64,000 nt of DNA, taken from the NCBI RefSeq assembly GCF_900178525.1, contig NZ_FXDJ01000009.1, forward strand, positions 828,263-892,262, given 5' to 3'. A program made the translations under genes and the position numbers. This document shows positions 55,113-63,604 of the stretch, in pieces (position 1 is the stretch's first letter; every line of letters begins with the position of its first letter). This stretch comes from Massilibacteroides vaginae. GTDB lineage: Bacteria > Bacteroidota > Bacteroidia > Bacteroidales > Tannerellaceae. The notes under the pieces were generated by a model. It made no database searches. It was not told the origin of the DNA and was given only the letters and a program-made list of their open reading frames with translations.

Positions 55113-58100
55113 GTACAATCGTTTCTTGTCTGGTAAACAAATAAATGGTATTAGACGTTAGTTTGTCATTTTCAAATGCTTGCATTTTTAGATTATGTCG
55201 TTCCGCGAAACCAACAAACTGAGCTTTATCCGGGAAATAAAGTGCATTTACTTTTTTGTTAAAGCCTAACAAACGGGTAGAGAAGAGTTCTGTCAACCGG
55301 GTTAGAGCGTGTTTTTCCTGCTTTCCCGCGTCACTATCTCGTACAATCAGCATTCCTCCGGGAAGGAGCCGTTGCGCGCATCTGCTCAATAGTTGTTGTT
55401 GTGAATCGAAATCAATATAATGCAGCATATCGCTGATGATAAACACATCGCTTTCCTGTAAGTCGGCCGTTAAGGCATCGGCATGTCTGAAAGAAAGTTG
55501 TTCGTTCTTGGAGAAATTATGATTGGCTACGGCCACCTTGTCTTCATCGTAATCCAGACCTTCTATCGTGCGTGTATCAGCATACATATTTAACATATAT
55601 GGCATCATACCGAAGCCACAACCGACATCCGTTATTTTTGCTTCTCGTGGGATCAGGTTATGAAAGAGTGTATATTGATCTTCTAATTTAACCTTGATGC
55701 GCGTATACCATTCTTCGACAGGACCTTTGTAAATGTAATTCGTAACCAGTTGTTGGTAGAAATGAGGGTTATCGGATGTACCGTATAATGCTACTGCCTC
55801 CGCGTATTTCTCCCGGAAAAAAGTAGCAGTCTTTTTTGTTCTCTCCTGATAAGACACATCTTCATTGTGCTTGATGCGAGGATAGATATGCATGGCGAGA
55901 ATGCCTCGTTTGATATAGAAAGGCTGTCTCTTGGAAATGACCATTCCTGTTCCATACAGAATGATGGGGATAATATCTAATTGAAGTTCGTGGGCGAGAT
56001 AGAACGCTCCTTTGTGGAAACGCTTTACCTGACAATCTATTGAACGGGTACCTTCCGGAAAAACAATAACGGAATAGCCTTCCGCCACTTTCTTTTTTAA
56101 ATGTTCCAATGCATTTTCATAGCCTTCGGTCGTATGCATAAAGTCCGCGTAACGAACGATGCGTCCGAAGAAAGGAGATTGCCACACCCAACTATTGGTG
56201 ACCATAACCAATTTAGGGGCAAGTGACAATAGTAGTAAGATATCTAAGAAAGACTGATGATTAGCCACAATGATAGCCGGCTTCTCAAAGGATTCTGAGG
56301 AGAAGTTCTTTGTGATTTTGCGCGCGGGCCAGGTGGTTTTTAAGAAAACTCGCAACAAATGCATCAATGTTAAACTAAACCACGCCTTCTTCCGATTGCG
56401 CTTTACCGGGATAAGTATAAGGATAGACGCTAATCCAACCATCAACGAACAACCGATCAGGAACAGATTGAAGAACCAAACGGTAGTTAATATCGAGCTG
56501 ATTGTGTATGGGTAATTTCCTTTTGCCGTTGGTTTTGCAATAAAGAACCGGAAAAGGATAGGCAATAAAGTATAAGAAACCAACACAACCGAGCACATCC
56601 CCAGCAGAGAAATAACAGAAATGGATTGCAAAGCGGGATGCTGTGCGAAAACTAAGGCGCCTAATCCGACAACGGCAGTAAACGATGAGAAGAAAATAGC
56701 CGTTTTATGTGCGTTCAATACTTTTTTACCCGTCCGGTACTCCTGCAATAAACCATCCATGATGAAAATACAGAAGTCGTCTCCCAAACCGAAGATAAAG
56801 GTGGAGAGGATGATGTTGACAATGTTGAATTCAGTCCCGGTAATTGCCATCAGACCAAGAATCATTACCCAGCTTATGGTCAGCGGAGCTAATGTCATTA
56901 ACGTAAGTTCTAACCGTCCGTAGGAGATAAGTAAAGCGAAAAAGATCAGGAAGGATGAAATATACAGTACTAAATAAAAATTGTCGTGAATGGATGCGAC
57001 CCATTGATTTGCATAAAACGAACGGTCGAAGATAATCGGTTTGTTTTCACCTGTAAATTGTTCGTAGACAGCTTCTTTGTGAGACTCGTCTAACTTTACC
57101 TGCGTGATGAACATCGCTATATCAGAAGCATTTACCATCCAGTCATCCAGTAGTGATACGGAGGAACCATTGTCAAAAACAAGTGGTTTATAATTCTCTT
57201 CCAGTAGGGCAAAGGCCTCTTGAAATGAGGCTTCCTTAAACCGGTATTTATGCAGATTCTTTCGGATCTCTTCTTTTACAAATGCTTTCTTCTCTGCCGT
57301 CCAAAAGGATTGCCAGCGTGCTATTCGTTCTTGCTGTACTTCTATTGGGATCAGCAAGCTTTCGGCTGAAGAGAAATTCTTAATCAGGCCTTCATCACGT
57401 AGCTTTTCAAGCTTGCGATTCGTCTCATTGTATTGTTGTAAGGCTTCGTTTGTTGATTCGCCACTCGAGATAAATAGTGTTGTTTTGTTGTCTGTCTGAA
57501 ATAAATCGGTCAGCTTCTCTTCTGCCGCTTTCAGATGAGGTGGCTCGAAGTTGATGTTCATCATATTTCCATCGAAACCTACTTTTCCTGATAGGTAGAT
57601 GCAAGCCAGGAAAATAAGGGTAAGCGATATAATAAGCGGCTTATTTTTCTCATAGGCGTATCCGTTGATGCGTTCGATGAGTTGCAATACTTTATTTGAT
57701 TGTTGGCTATCGGCTTTCTTCTTCAGCAGGTGAGGTAAGAATATGAGGCAGAAAAAGGTTGTTCCTACTAAGGAAAGGGCGGAGAATAAGCCAAAATCGC
57801 GCAATAAAGCAGAGGTGGTAAATAATAATCCCAGGAATGCACCGATTGTTGTAAAGCTGCCAACTGTCAGCGGATAAGCCAGTTCCTTTATGAGTTGAGG
57901 AATAGACGTGACATGATTAAAATGTGAAAGCACATGTATCGAATAACTCAGCGCGATACCAAAAACAATCGTTCCCGCGCCGATCGCGATCGCTGAAATA
58001 GAGCCTTTGATCAGGAAAATGAGTGCCAAAGCGAATGTTCCGCCGTAAATCACCGGTAGAAGGATCAGCAACAAGGCGGAGCGGCTTCTGAATACAACCG

Positions 58101-58962
58101 AAACAAATACGATAATGATCAGCAATGCGATTGTCAGCGTCAGCATAGTATCCGACTTTATCTGTCGGGCATTGTATACGCTTACCGCCGGACCACCAAA
58201 GTAAGTAACTGATACCTCAGAGAAATCATGTTCCGTGAGCGCGATCATTTCTTCGATCGACTTAATCAGTATATCGTTCTTGCCTGTACTTCCTATGCCA
58301 TATTTCGGCGAAAGGATGAGGAGCAGAGTAGACATATCCGGTGAGAAAATGTGATCCTGCCAAAGCTCGTAATTCGATGTGTTCTGGAATTCCTGTAGTC
58401 GTTTTAGCGCGGAAAAGCCCAGGCCCATGGGATCTTTAGTCATCATCTTGCCGGTGGCCATCCCTGTTGGCGATAAGAGATTCATGTAGTTTGTGCGCAT
58501 TCGGTCTGCTATACCTTCTGCTGTAAACAGGGAATCCATGCGGGCGAAGTCTTCATCACGCAGAAATGCAGGTAGATGTTCGTATATCAATCCCGTGAGT
58601 TTGCCCATTACTTCTGAGTCTATCTTAAATGTAATGTCGGTGATATACTCAGACATATCTTCTTCAGACAGATTTTCATTCAGTTGCGTTCCTGCTTGAA
58701 TCAGATCTCCGGGTAACACCGGATTTAATGTGTCTCGTGATGAGAGCATTACGATGATCTTATCCTTGACTTTGAGATTCTTAAAGACCTCTTCCGTTCG
58801 CTTCGAATCTTTGCTGTCAGGGAAGAAGCGAGTTATATCTTCCTCCGGTTTTATCTGAACGGCAAAGATGAGCATCAGTATAAAACTGCCGAACAAAAGA
58901 AAATTCCTGAGAACCGGATGGCGGTGGAGTACCGTATAAATATGTACGAAGAATTTACCCAT
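55102..58962 (-). CDS. MMPL exporter - acyltransferase - methyltransferase fusion
   Basis: 1286 residues from MGKFFVHIYTVLHRHPVL at 58962, a start that overlaps the upstream gene by 8 bp. Three parts: (1) RND/MMPL exporter, about 1-815, two repeats of about six helices each with periplasmic heads; (2) PlsC-type acyltransferase, about 860-1060, with NHQSFLD (901-907, HX4D) and FPEGTR (968-973); (3) SAM methyltransferase, about 1085-1286, with DVGCGFG (1112-1118) and GLDYDEDKV. Aryl-polyene clusters usually carry these as separate genes; here one polypeptide may methylate, esterify and export the lipid. Order of action is inference. Confidence 0.92.
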   Translation of the reverse strand: MGKFFVHIYTVLHRHPVLRNFLLFGSFILMLIFAVQIKPEEDITRFFPDSKDSKRTEEVFKNLKVKDKIIVMLSSRDTLNPVLPGDLIQAGTQLNENLSEEDMSEYITDITFKIDSEVMGKLTGLIYEHLPAFLRDEDFARMDSLFTAEGIADRMRTNYMNLLSPTGMATGKMMTKDPMGLGFSALKRLQEFQNTSNYELWQDHIFSPDMSTLLLILSPKYGIGSTGKNDILIKSIEEMIALTEHDFSEVSVTYFGGPAVSVYNARQIKSDTMLTLTIALLIIIVFVSVVFRSRSALLLILLPVIYGGTFALALIFLIKGSISAIAIGAGTIVFGIALSYSIHVLSHFNHVTSIPQLIKELAYPLTVGSFTTIGAFLGLLFTTSALLRDFGLFSALSLVGTTFFCLIFLPHLLKKKADSQQSNKVLQLIERINGYAYEKNKPLIISLTLIFLACIYLSGKVGFDGNMMNINFEPPHLKAAEEKLTDLFQTDNKTTLFISSGESTNEALQQYNETNRKLEKLRDEGLIKNFSSAESLLIPIEVQQERIARWQSFWTAEKKAFVKEEIRKNLHKYRFKEASFQEAFALLEENYKPLVFDNGSSVSLLDDWMVNASDIAMFITQVKLDESHKEAVYEQFTGENKPIIFDRSFYANQWVASIHDNFYLVLYISSFLIFFALLISYGRLELTLMTLAPLTISWVMILGLMAITGTEFNIVNIILSTFIFGLGDDFCIFIMDGLLQEYRTGKKVLNAHKTAIFFSSFTAVVGLGALVFAQHPALQSISVISLLGMCSVVLVSYTLLPILFRFFIAKPTAKGNYPYTISSILTTVWFFNLFLIGCSLMVGLASILILIPVKRNRKKAWFSLTLMHLLRVFLKTTWPARKITKNFSSESFEKPAIIVANHQSFLDILLLLSLAPKLVMVTNSWVWQSPFFGRIVRYADFMHTTEGYENALEHLKKKVAEGYSVIVFPEGTRSIDCQVKRFHKGAFYLAHELQLDIIPIILYGTGMVISKRQPFYIKRGILAMHIYPRIKHNEDVSYQERTKKTATFFREKYAEAVALYGTSDNPHFYQQLVTNYIYKGPVEEWYTRIKVKLEDQYTLFHNLIPREAKITDVGCGFGMMPYMLNMYADTRTIEGLDYDEDKVAVANHNFSKNEQLSFRHADALTADLQESDVFIISDMLHYIDFDSQQQLLSRCAQRLLPGGMLIVRDSDAGKQEKHALTRLTELFSTRLLGFNKKVNALYFPDKAQFVGFAERHNLKMQAFENDKLTSNTIYLFTRQETIVHEI

Positions 58963-60121
58963 TGCAAACAGGTTTGGGTTTACGGGTAACGGACAGAACA
59001 CAGAAGCAAATCAGTCCGGCCAATAGTCCGCAGAGAGTAGCAAAGACCATACTCCCGACTAAATACTGAATCAGCGAATCTTTCAACGTCTCGAACGTAA
59101 CCTCATGAAAAGAGAGTGTAATCGGATAGCCCAGCACCCAGCCTCCCATGGCATAACTTCCGAAAAGCAGAAAGGGAATCATTGGCGGCAGACTAATATT
59201 CGAAGCAACCAGGGTGATCACCTTATTTAATTTCATTAAATGAGCCAATACTCCTGCCGCGATCATCTGATACCCCCAGATAGGAACAATTCCCATGAAG
59301 ACTCCGAATCCGACAGCCGACGAAATGCGTATGTTAGACTCTCCTGAGTTGGTGATGTTTGTAGAGATAAAGTTGCGGACATTCTCTTTCGTGATTGAAC
59401 GAAAACAAGTAAGCGGCCAGTACCAAAGAAAGGCAAGCAGAACAAGTACTGTATTCAGCAGACTGATCCGTGTGAAATCCCGGAAAGGGCGGAAATGGCT
59501 TACTCGTTCTTCCCTGGGAGGATAGTAAACGTTTACGGGAATATTACGTACAGTGATGCCTTTCCAGGCAGCGCGGACAATCAGCTCCAGTTCGTACTCG
59601 TACTTGGTTGTGAGTGTTCGTATATTCTGTATTTTCTTTAGTGGATAAAGGCGGAATCCGGATTGCGTATCCGCTAATTTCACTCCTGTTTCCAAACGGA
59701 ACCAGAAATTGGAGAACCGATTGGCAAATGAATTCTTTCCCGGCATGTTTTCGGAATCCAGATTACGCGAACCGATCAACAAACTGTCTGGAGTTCGCTC
59801 TATCTCACGTAAGAAAACCGGAATATCCGACGCAAAATGCTGTCCGTCAGAATCAATTGTAATAGCATAGCGATAGCCTTGTTTCGTTGCCGAGGAAAGG
59901 CCGGTTCGCAGAGCGTGCCCTTTTCCTTTATTCTTTGCGTATTCAATCGCCTGTATCTGAGGAAACTCTTTAAGAATCTCGGACGTGTTATCCGTAGAGC
60001 CATCGTTGACAACAAGCACAGGCAGAGCGTAGGAGAGAACATCCCGAATTACTTGTCCCAATGTTCCCGCATTATTGTACGTTGGAATAATGACAATTAT
60101 TTCTTGTTCTGCTATTGTCAT
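58955..60121 (-). CDS. Glycosyltransferase family 2 fused to DUF2062
   Basis: 388 residues. GT2 domain (1-225): EIIVIIPTYNNAGTL, VLVVNDGSTDNT, GKGHALRTGL and the metal site DSDG (90-93). One or two helices near 220-240 lead to a DUF2062 membrane domain (about 255-385) with SAVGFGVFMGIVPIWGYQM and NISLPPMIPFLLFGS. This pairing is common in aryl-polyene and related envelope lipid clusters; the protein probably attaches a sugar or lipid-phosphate sugar at the inner membrane. Overlaps both neighbours by 4-8 bp. Confidence 0.9.
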   Translation of the reverse strand: MTIAEQEIIVIIPTYNNAGTLGQVIRDVLSYALPVLVVNDGSTDNTSEILKEFPQIQAIEYAKNKGKGHALRTGLSSATKQGYRYAITIDSDGQHFASDIPVFLREIERTPDSLLIGSRNLDSENMPGKNSFANRFSNFWFRLETGVKLADTQSGFRLYPLKKIQNIRTLTTKYEYELELIVRAAWKGITVRNIPVNVYYPPREERVSHFRPFRDFTRISLLNTVLVLLAFLWYWPLTCFRSITKENVRNFISTNITNSGESNIRISSAVGFGVFMGIVPIWGYQMIAAGVLAHLMKLNKVITLVASNISLPPMIPFLLFGSYAMGGWVLGYPITLSFHEVTFETLKDSLIQYLVGSMVFATLCGLLAGLICFCVLSVTRKPKPVCNG

Positions 60122-60471
60122 AATTCGATAAGCTTCGCTTTCAATTTGAGAACAGTCTTGTCTTCTGCGTTTACAGAAGCCCGTATCATGTTATTGTCGT
60201 CTATTTCCAGATTGACCAACAGCCGGTTATTCTCTTCAGGATTAACGACAGACAGAAACTTGCAAGTTTTGATATGCTCATAACGCAAGGCTTTGTTTAT
60301 GATCTTCAACGCACACGCTTTAACGATATGAAGCAGACAAACACCCGGAGTAACCGGTAGACCCGGAAAGTGACCGCTATAGACTGCATGATTCTGATTT
60401 AGAAAAACTTCGAATGAATATTTTCCTGTCTCCTCTGTCCCTGGCTTTATCTCGTATAAATCGGTTAGCAT
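60118..60471 (-). CDS. Hotdog-fold 3-hydroxyacyl-ACP dehydratase-like protein
   Basis: 117 residues from MLTDLYEIKPG at 60471. An earlier ATG at 60525 is unlikely because its first codons coincide with a TACCTTTG promoter box. FabZ-like motif SGHFPGLPVTPGVCLLH with active-site His34, but the position of the FabZ catalytic Glu (GVxxxE) is His48. Shorter than FabZ (about 145). First gene of the downstream half of the lipid cluster; expected to dehydrate the growing polyene chain on its carrier protein, though the missing Glu makes the mechanism uncertain. Confidence 0.82.
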   Translation of the reverse strand: MLTDLYEIKPGTEETGKYSFEVFLNQNHAVYSGHFPGLPVTPGVCLLHIVKACALKIINKALRYEHIKTCKFLSVVNPEENNRLLVNLEIDDNNMIRASVNAEDKTVLKLKAKLIEL

Positions 60472-60500
60472 TTCTGTCTTTTGTTCATTATTGAATTGCG

Positions 60501-60508
60501 CAAAGGTA
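60501..60508 (-). promoter_or_regulatory. Candidate -7 element for the lipid cluster's second half
   Basis: The minus strand reads TTTTTACCTTTGCGC, with TACCTTTG a full TAnnTTTG match, 30 bp before the start at 60471. This supports the internal start and makes 60471-50659 a separate six-gene operon. Confidence 0.6.
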
Positions 60509-60649
60509 AAAAGTTTCTGTGCCAAAAGGAAGGTTTTCTGCGCCTTTTCAAACCCGATGGAATATTCGTCCGATAGAAATGATTTTCCGAGTTAAAATTA
60601 ACAATTCGATTTTGCCATAAAAGAGTCCTCAAAATAAACATAGTAATAT

Positions 60650-60794
60650 CTTTAAAAAGATAACCTTTATCTTTTTGAAAACATCCTTTATTTTTCGAAA
60701 AATAACCTTTATGTTTTTCGCCCCTTTAGAGGGATTGAAAATCAAGGGCTTTTAAAAGAGCGAATTTGAGGGCAAATCACCCTTGTTTTTAACA
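60650..60794 (-). repeat. 21-bp-period ATAAAGG element, locus C
   Basis: In minus orientation ATAAAGG boxes start at 60712, 60691 and 60670, exactly 21 bp apart; the last continues TTATCTTTTTAAAG. The upstream module GTTAAAAACAAGGGTGATTT spans 60775-60794, 82 bp before the first box. Lies between divergent genes (dehydratase at 60471 and the RhuM remnant at 60967). The remainder of 60526-60966 shows TATTTTTG boxes at 60909 and 60949 facing the remnant. Confidence 0.88.
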
Positions 60795-60966
60795 TAAAAA
60801 ATGTGAAAAACGAAGGGTTTCGAATGGTTTATATTCTTTTAAGTTCAGTATAAATAATAGAATATGTCTTTGATAGTCATTTTGCATAAAATGCTCTGAA
60901 ATTCATTTTATTTTTGTGCTATTTGAACCCGTGTTAATTGATTTCTGCTATTTTTGTGATAGAATA

Positions 60967-61603
60967 ATGAATAAAATGGAACAACACGGAGAAATAATAC
61001 TATACCAACCGAATGAAGCGGTGAAATTAGAGGTGCGTATAGAGGACGAAACTGTTTGGTTGACGCAGGCGCAAATGTCCAGTTTGTTTGATGTGAAAGA
61101 ACATACAATCACCTATCATATCAAAGAGATTTATAATGCAGAAGAGCTTGAAGCAATATCAACTACTCGAAAAAATCGAGTAGTTCGAAAAGAAGGTAAT
61201 CGGAATGTTAATCGGGAATTAGATTTTTATAATTTAGATATGATTATCTCTGTCGGTTATCGTGTTAATTCAAAGCGTGGAGTTCAATTTCGTATTTGGT
61301 CAACAACCATTTTGAAAGACTATTCTCTTGATGTTAACAAAGAGGAAACCACATGTTACCGCATCGGTTTTTACCGGAAGATTCACCAATGAATTAAGAT
61401 TGGATCTGAAGAAACATAATATGCAATATCCGGAAATAACAATTTGTGAACATAAGCAAGTACATGATCGTTTCTTAATAATTGATGAATCAGAAATATA
61501 TCATATTGGGGCTTCATTAAAAGATTTGGGGAAAAAGTTGTTTGCCTTTTCTAAGCTGACCATAGATGCTCGCTTAGTTCTGCCCAAATCTATTGATGAT
61601 TGA
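60967..61603 (+). pseudogene. RhuM / ORF6N chimeric remnant
   Basis: The first 121 codons encode an N terminus of the RhuM family: ETVWLTQAQMSSLFDVKEHT, HIKEIYNAEEL, FYNLDMIISVGYRVNSKRGV, FRIWSTTILKDYSL. There normal RhuM (about 330 residues) continues, but here the frame ends at 61392 with unrelated residues. From about 61329 the +1 frame carries TASVFTGRFTNELRLDLKK, HDRFLIIDESEIYHIGASL and KDLGKKLFAFSKL to the stop at 61603, a C terminus typical of ORF6N/KilA-N-type DNA-binding proteins. So two related phage-linked families are joined by a deletion and frameshift. No other phage gene is near. Confidence 0.7.
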
Positions 61604-61664
61604 AGTTGTATTTTATTATCAGTGAGTTAGTCCGTGTAAAATGAAAAGAAGGAGGTTCGAACAG

Positions 61665-62303
61665 CTAAAAAGCTGTGATGCTGAAGCGAAGTTTTAATAG
61701 GGGGTGGGAGACAACAATCGAATCTGTTTCTGATTGAGAAGTTTGTTGAAGGCTTATATCTGTTTTTCCTAAAATAGAGCCGAAGGTGATCTTGTCTACG
61801 GTATTCGTTGAAAGCTGTTTGCGGTAATGCCCTTTAGCTTCTGTGTTCTTTAGTTTGTAGACAATCGTGTTTTGTTTTTTATTGTTTTCATAGACGATCG
61901 CTTTGTTTTGATCGGCTAATTGTTGTCCGAATAAAACAGTTAGGTCACGGTGTAATAAATTGAATAACTGCTTTTTGTGTAGAGGAGGGATGCATTGACG
62001 GATCTCATACGAGTTTTTATCCATTGCCAGATCGAAGATCGTCAGACCGAAGTGAGTAGTAAATAAGATGCGTGAGCTATCTGCTTGCTGTCTGAGAAGC
62101 AAAAGTCCGCTGAAATTTCGTTTGCCGAACGTTATCTCCATATGAAACTTGCGTAGCTCGGAAGATTCCGGAATCATCGGTGGAAGCTCTGATTTCCTGA
62201 TCGTTGTCTGTTCCGCCCGCTTGTATCCGCTCCGTATGCCGGGGGCACAGGCGGAGACGCAGAGGAGTAAAGAAAGTAAACTAACGAATAAGGAACTTTT
62301 CAT
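61665..62303 (-). CDS. Lipoprotein of the aryl-polyene-type cluster
   Basis: 212 residues. Lipobox LLCVSAC gives an anchor cysteine at about 19. The mature part is beta-rich: LRKFHMEITFGKRNFSGLLL, RILFTTHFGLTIFDLAMD, then VYKLKNTEAKGHYRKQL. This layout (lipoprotein with a LolB-like or DUF3261-like half barrel) matches the lipoproteins that accompany a LolA homologue in aryl-polyene clusters, where they are thought to receive the lipid at the outer membrane. No firm family match from the sequence alone. Overlaps the LolA-like gene by 23 bp. Confidence 0.68.
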   Translation of the reverse strand: MKSSLFVSLLSLLLCVSACAPGIRSGYKRAEQTTIRKSELPPMIPESSELRKFHMEITFGKRNFSGLLLLRQQADSSRILFTTHFGLTIFDLAMDKNSYEIRQCIPPLHKKQLFNLLHRDLTVLFGQQLADQNKAIVYENNKKQNTIVYKLKNTEAKGHYRKQLSTNTVDKITFGSILGKTDISLQQTSQSETDSIVVSHPLLKLRFSITAF

Positions 62304-62910
62304 CTGTAGTCAGCGTATTATAACGTTGGTTCTTGAAATGAAACTCGGTATAGTCTTTCTCTGTCTCGGATAGTTTCAGAGTTGAAACGGCGAAATTCGA
62401 GCGATTGAATGAAATCGTTATCTCATAAATATACGCGCGGACATTCTGCGAAAGCGGCTGTATCTTAACAACGTAATGCTGAGGGTTCTCGAAATAGCTA
62501 AGTTTATATTCTTGCTCTACTCCTTTAAGGTCACCTATCATACAGGCCGATATCATCGTTTTCATCCCGTTCATCATTTTATTGCTGCCGAGGTCGACCA
62601 CCTGAGGCTTCCCTTCGGTTACCATACGAAGTTTTCCTTCATTGATCGTTATTTCGTAGCTGATCGGGGAGATATAATCCATTCTGATCTTGTTTTCCTT
62701 GCGGTAATAGAAACGACCGGTCGATTCTATCTTATCCTCAAATACGGAAAGATACTTCTCCTGTACAAAGTCGCTTTCGATAGAAGTGATATCAGCGGCT
62801 TGTTGTTTCAGCTTCTCCTGAAAGACGGCAATATCCCGAAGTGGTGTCAACTGAGCTGACAATGAGCTGACGCAGAATAGCGAAAGAAAGAAAATGAATA
62901 ACTGTTTCAT
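62281..62910 (-). CDS. LolA-like periplasmic lipid carrier
   Basis: 209 residues from MKQLFIFFLSLFCVSSLSAQ, a signal peptide; upstream in-frame codons are rejected. Mature sequence follows the LolA fold: TSIESDFVQEKYLSVFEDKI, GRFYYRKENKIRMDYISP, INEGKLRMVTEGKPQ, then a C-terminal sheet LKLSETEKDYTEFHF. Expected to ferry the cluster's lipid from the MMPL exporter through the periplasm to the outer membrane. Operon position between the deacetylase (4 bp upstream) and a lipoprotein (overlapping) agrees with this. Confidence 0.85.
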   Translation of the reverse strand: MKQLFIFFLSLFCVSSLSAQLTPLRDIAVFQEKLKQQAADITSIESDFVQEKYLSVFEDKIESTGRFYYRKENKIRMDYISPISYEITINEGKLRMVTEGKPQVVDLGSNKMMNGMKTMISACMIGDLKGVEQEYKLSYFENPQHYVVKIQPLSQNVRAYIYEITISFNRSNFAVSTLKLSETEKDYTEFHFKNQRYNTLTTDEKFLIR

Positions 62911-62914
62911 ACGA

Positions 62915-63604
62915 TTAAGATAAATCAAACATCCGATCAAGCGAGACTACCTGATAGTTTTGATCCTTCAAATATACTAAAAGATTACGGAGAATAGATG
63001 CGGTATGTGGCATCCGGTCGTGAAGAAGAATAACCGCTCCGGGTTCTATCTGTCGGATAATTCGTTTCAGAATTCGCTCTTTCGATTCGTTTCGGGTGTC
63101 GAAAGAACGGATACTCCAACCAATCGAGTGATATCCTAAACGGTGTACGACCGAAGCAACTGTCGGGTTTGTTACACCGAACGGAGGCCGGAATAAGTTC
63201 GTTTTATGCCCCGTGATTTGTTCGATGCTCTCGGCCGTTCGGGTAAGCTCGGTACTCATCTTCGTTTTCGAATAACACGGGAAAGCTGGACGGTGGGTAT
63301 AACTATGGTTCCCTATTAAATGTCCTGCTGCCTGAATCTCTTTTAGCAGATGAGGTGCAGCCTCACACTTTTCGCCAATACAAAAGAAGGTAGCGGGAGC
63401 ATTGAATTCTTTTAATATGCTTAAAATAGAAGGGGTGAATTTCGGGTCGGGACCGTCGTCAAAGGTAAGGGCTATTACTTTCTGAGAAGTCTTTCCTTTG
63501 CAGTATGATTTCATATAAATGCCGGCCGAAATACGATAAGAAGCATACACGAAAAAAACGGATATGCAAATCAATACAATTAGTATGACGGCCCATAAAA
63601 TCAT
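62915..63604 (-). CDS. NodB-type polysaccharide deacetylase
   Basis: 229 residues with an N-terminal membrane helix (2-25), so anchored facing the periplasm. NodB motifs 1-5 are present: IALTFDDGPDP, GNHSYTHRP (metal His pair), LFRPPFGVTN, IGWSIRSFDT and GAVILLHDR. It would remove an acyl group from an amino sugar, possibly one attached to the cluster's lipid by the GT2, rather than acting on cell-wall chitin-like polymers. Overlaps the ketosynthase stop by 4 bp. Enzyme class firm, substrate inferred. Confidence 0.9.
   Translation of the reverse strand: MILWAVILIVLICISVFFVYASYRISAGIYMKSYCKGKTSQKVIALTFDDGPDPKFTPSILSILKEFNAPATFFCIGEKCEAAPHLLKEIQAAGHLIGNHSYTHRPAFPCYSKTKMSTELTRTAESIEQITGHKTNLFRPPFGVTNPTVASVVHRLGYHSIGWSIRSFDTRNESKERILKRIIRQIEPGAVILLHDRMPHTASILRNLLVYLKDQNYQVVSLDRMFDLS

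Noticed and set aside
60967-61603. Prophage
   Set aside because: RhuM and ORF6N domains are phage-linked, but no integrase, structural or lysis genes and no att repeats are visible nearby.
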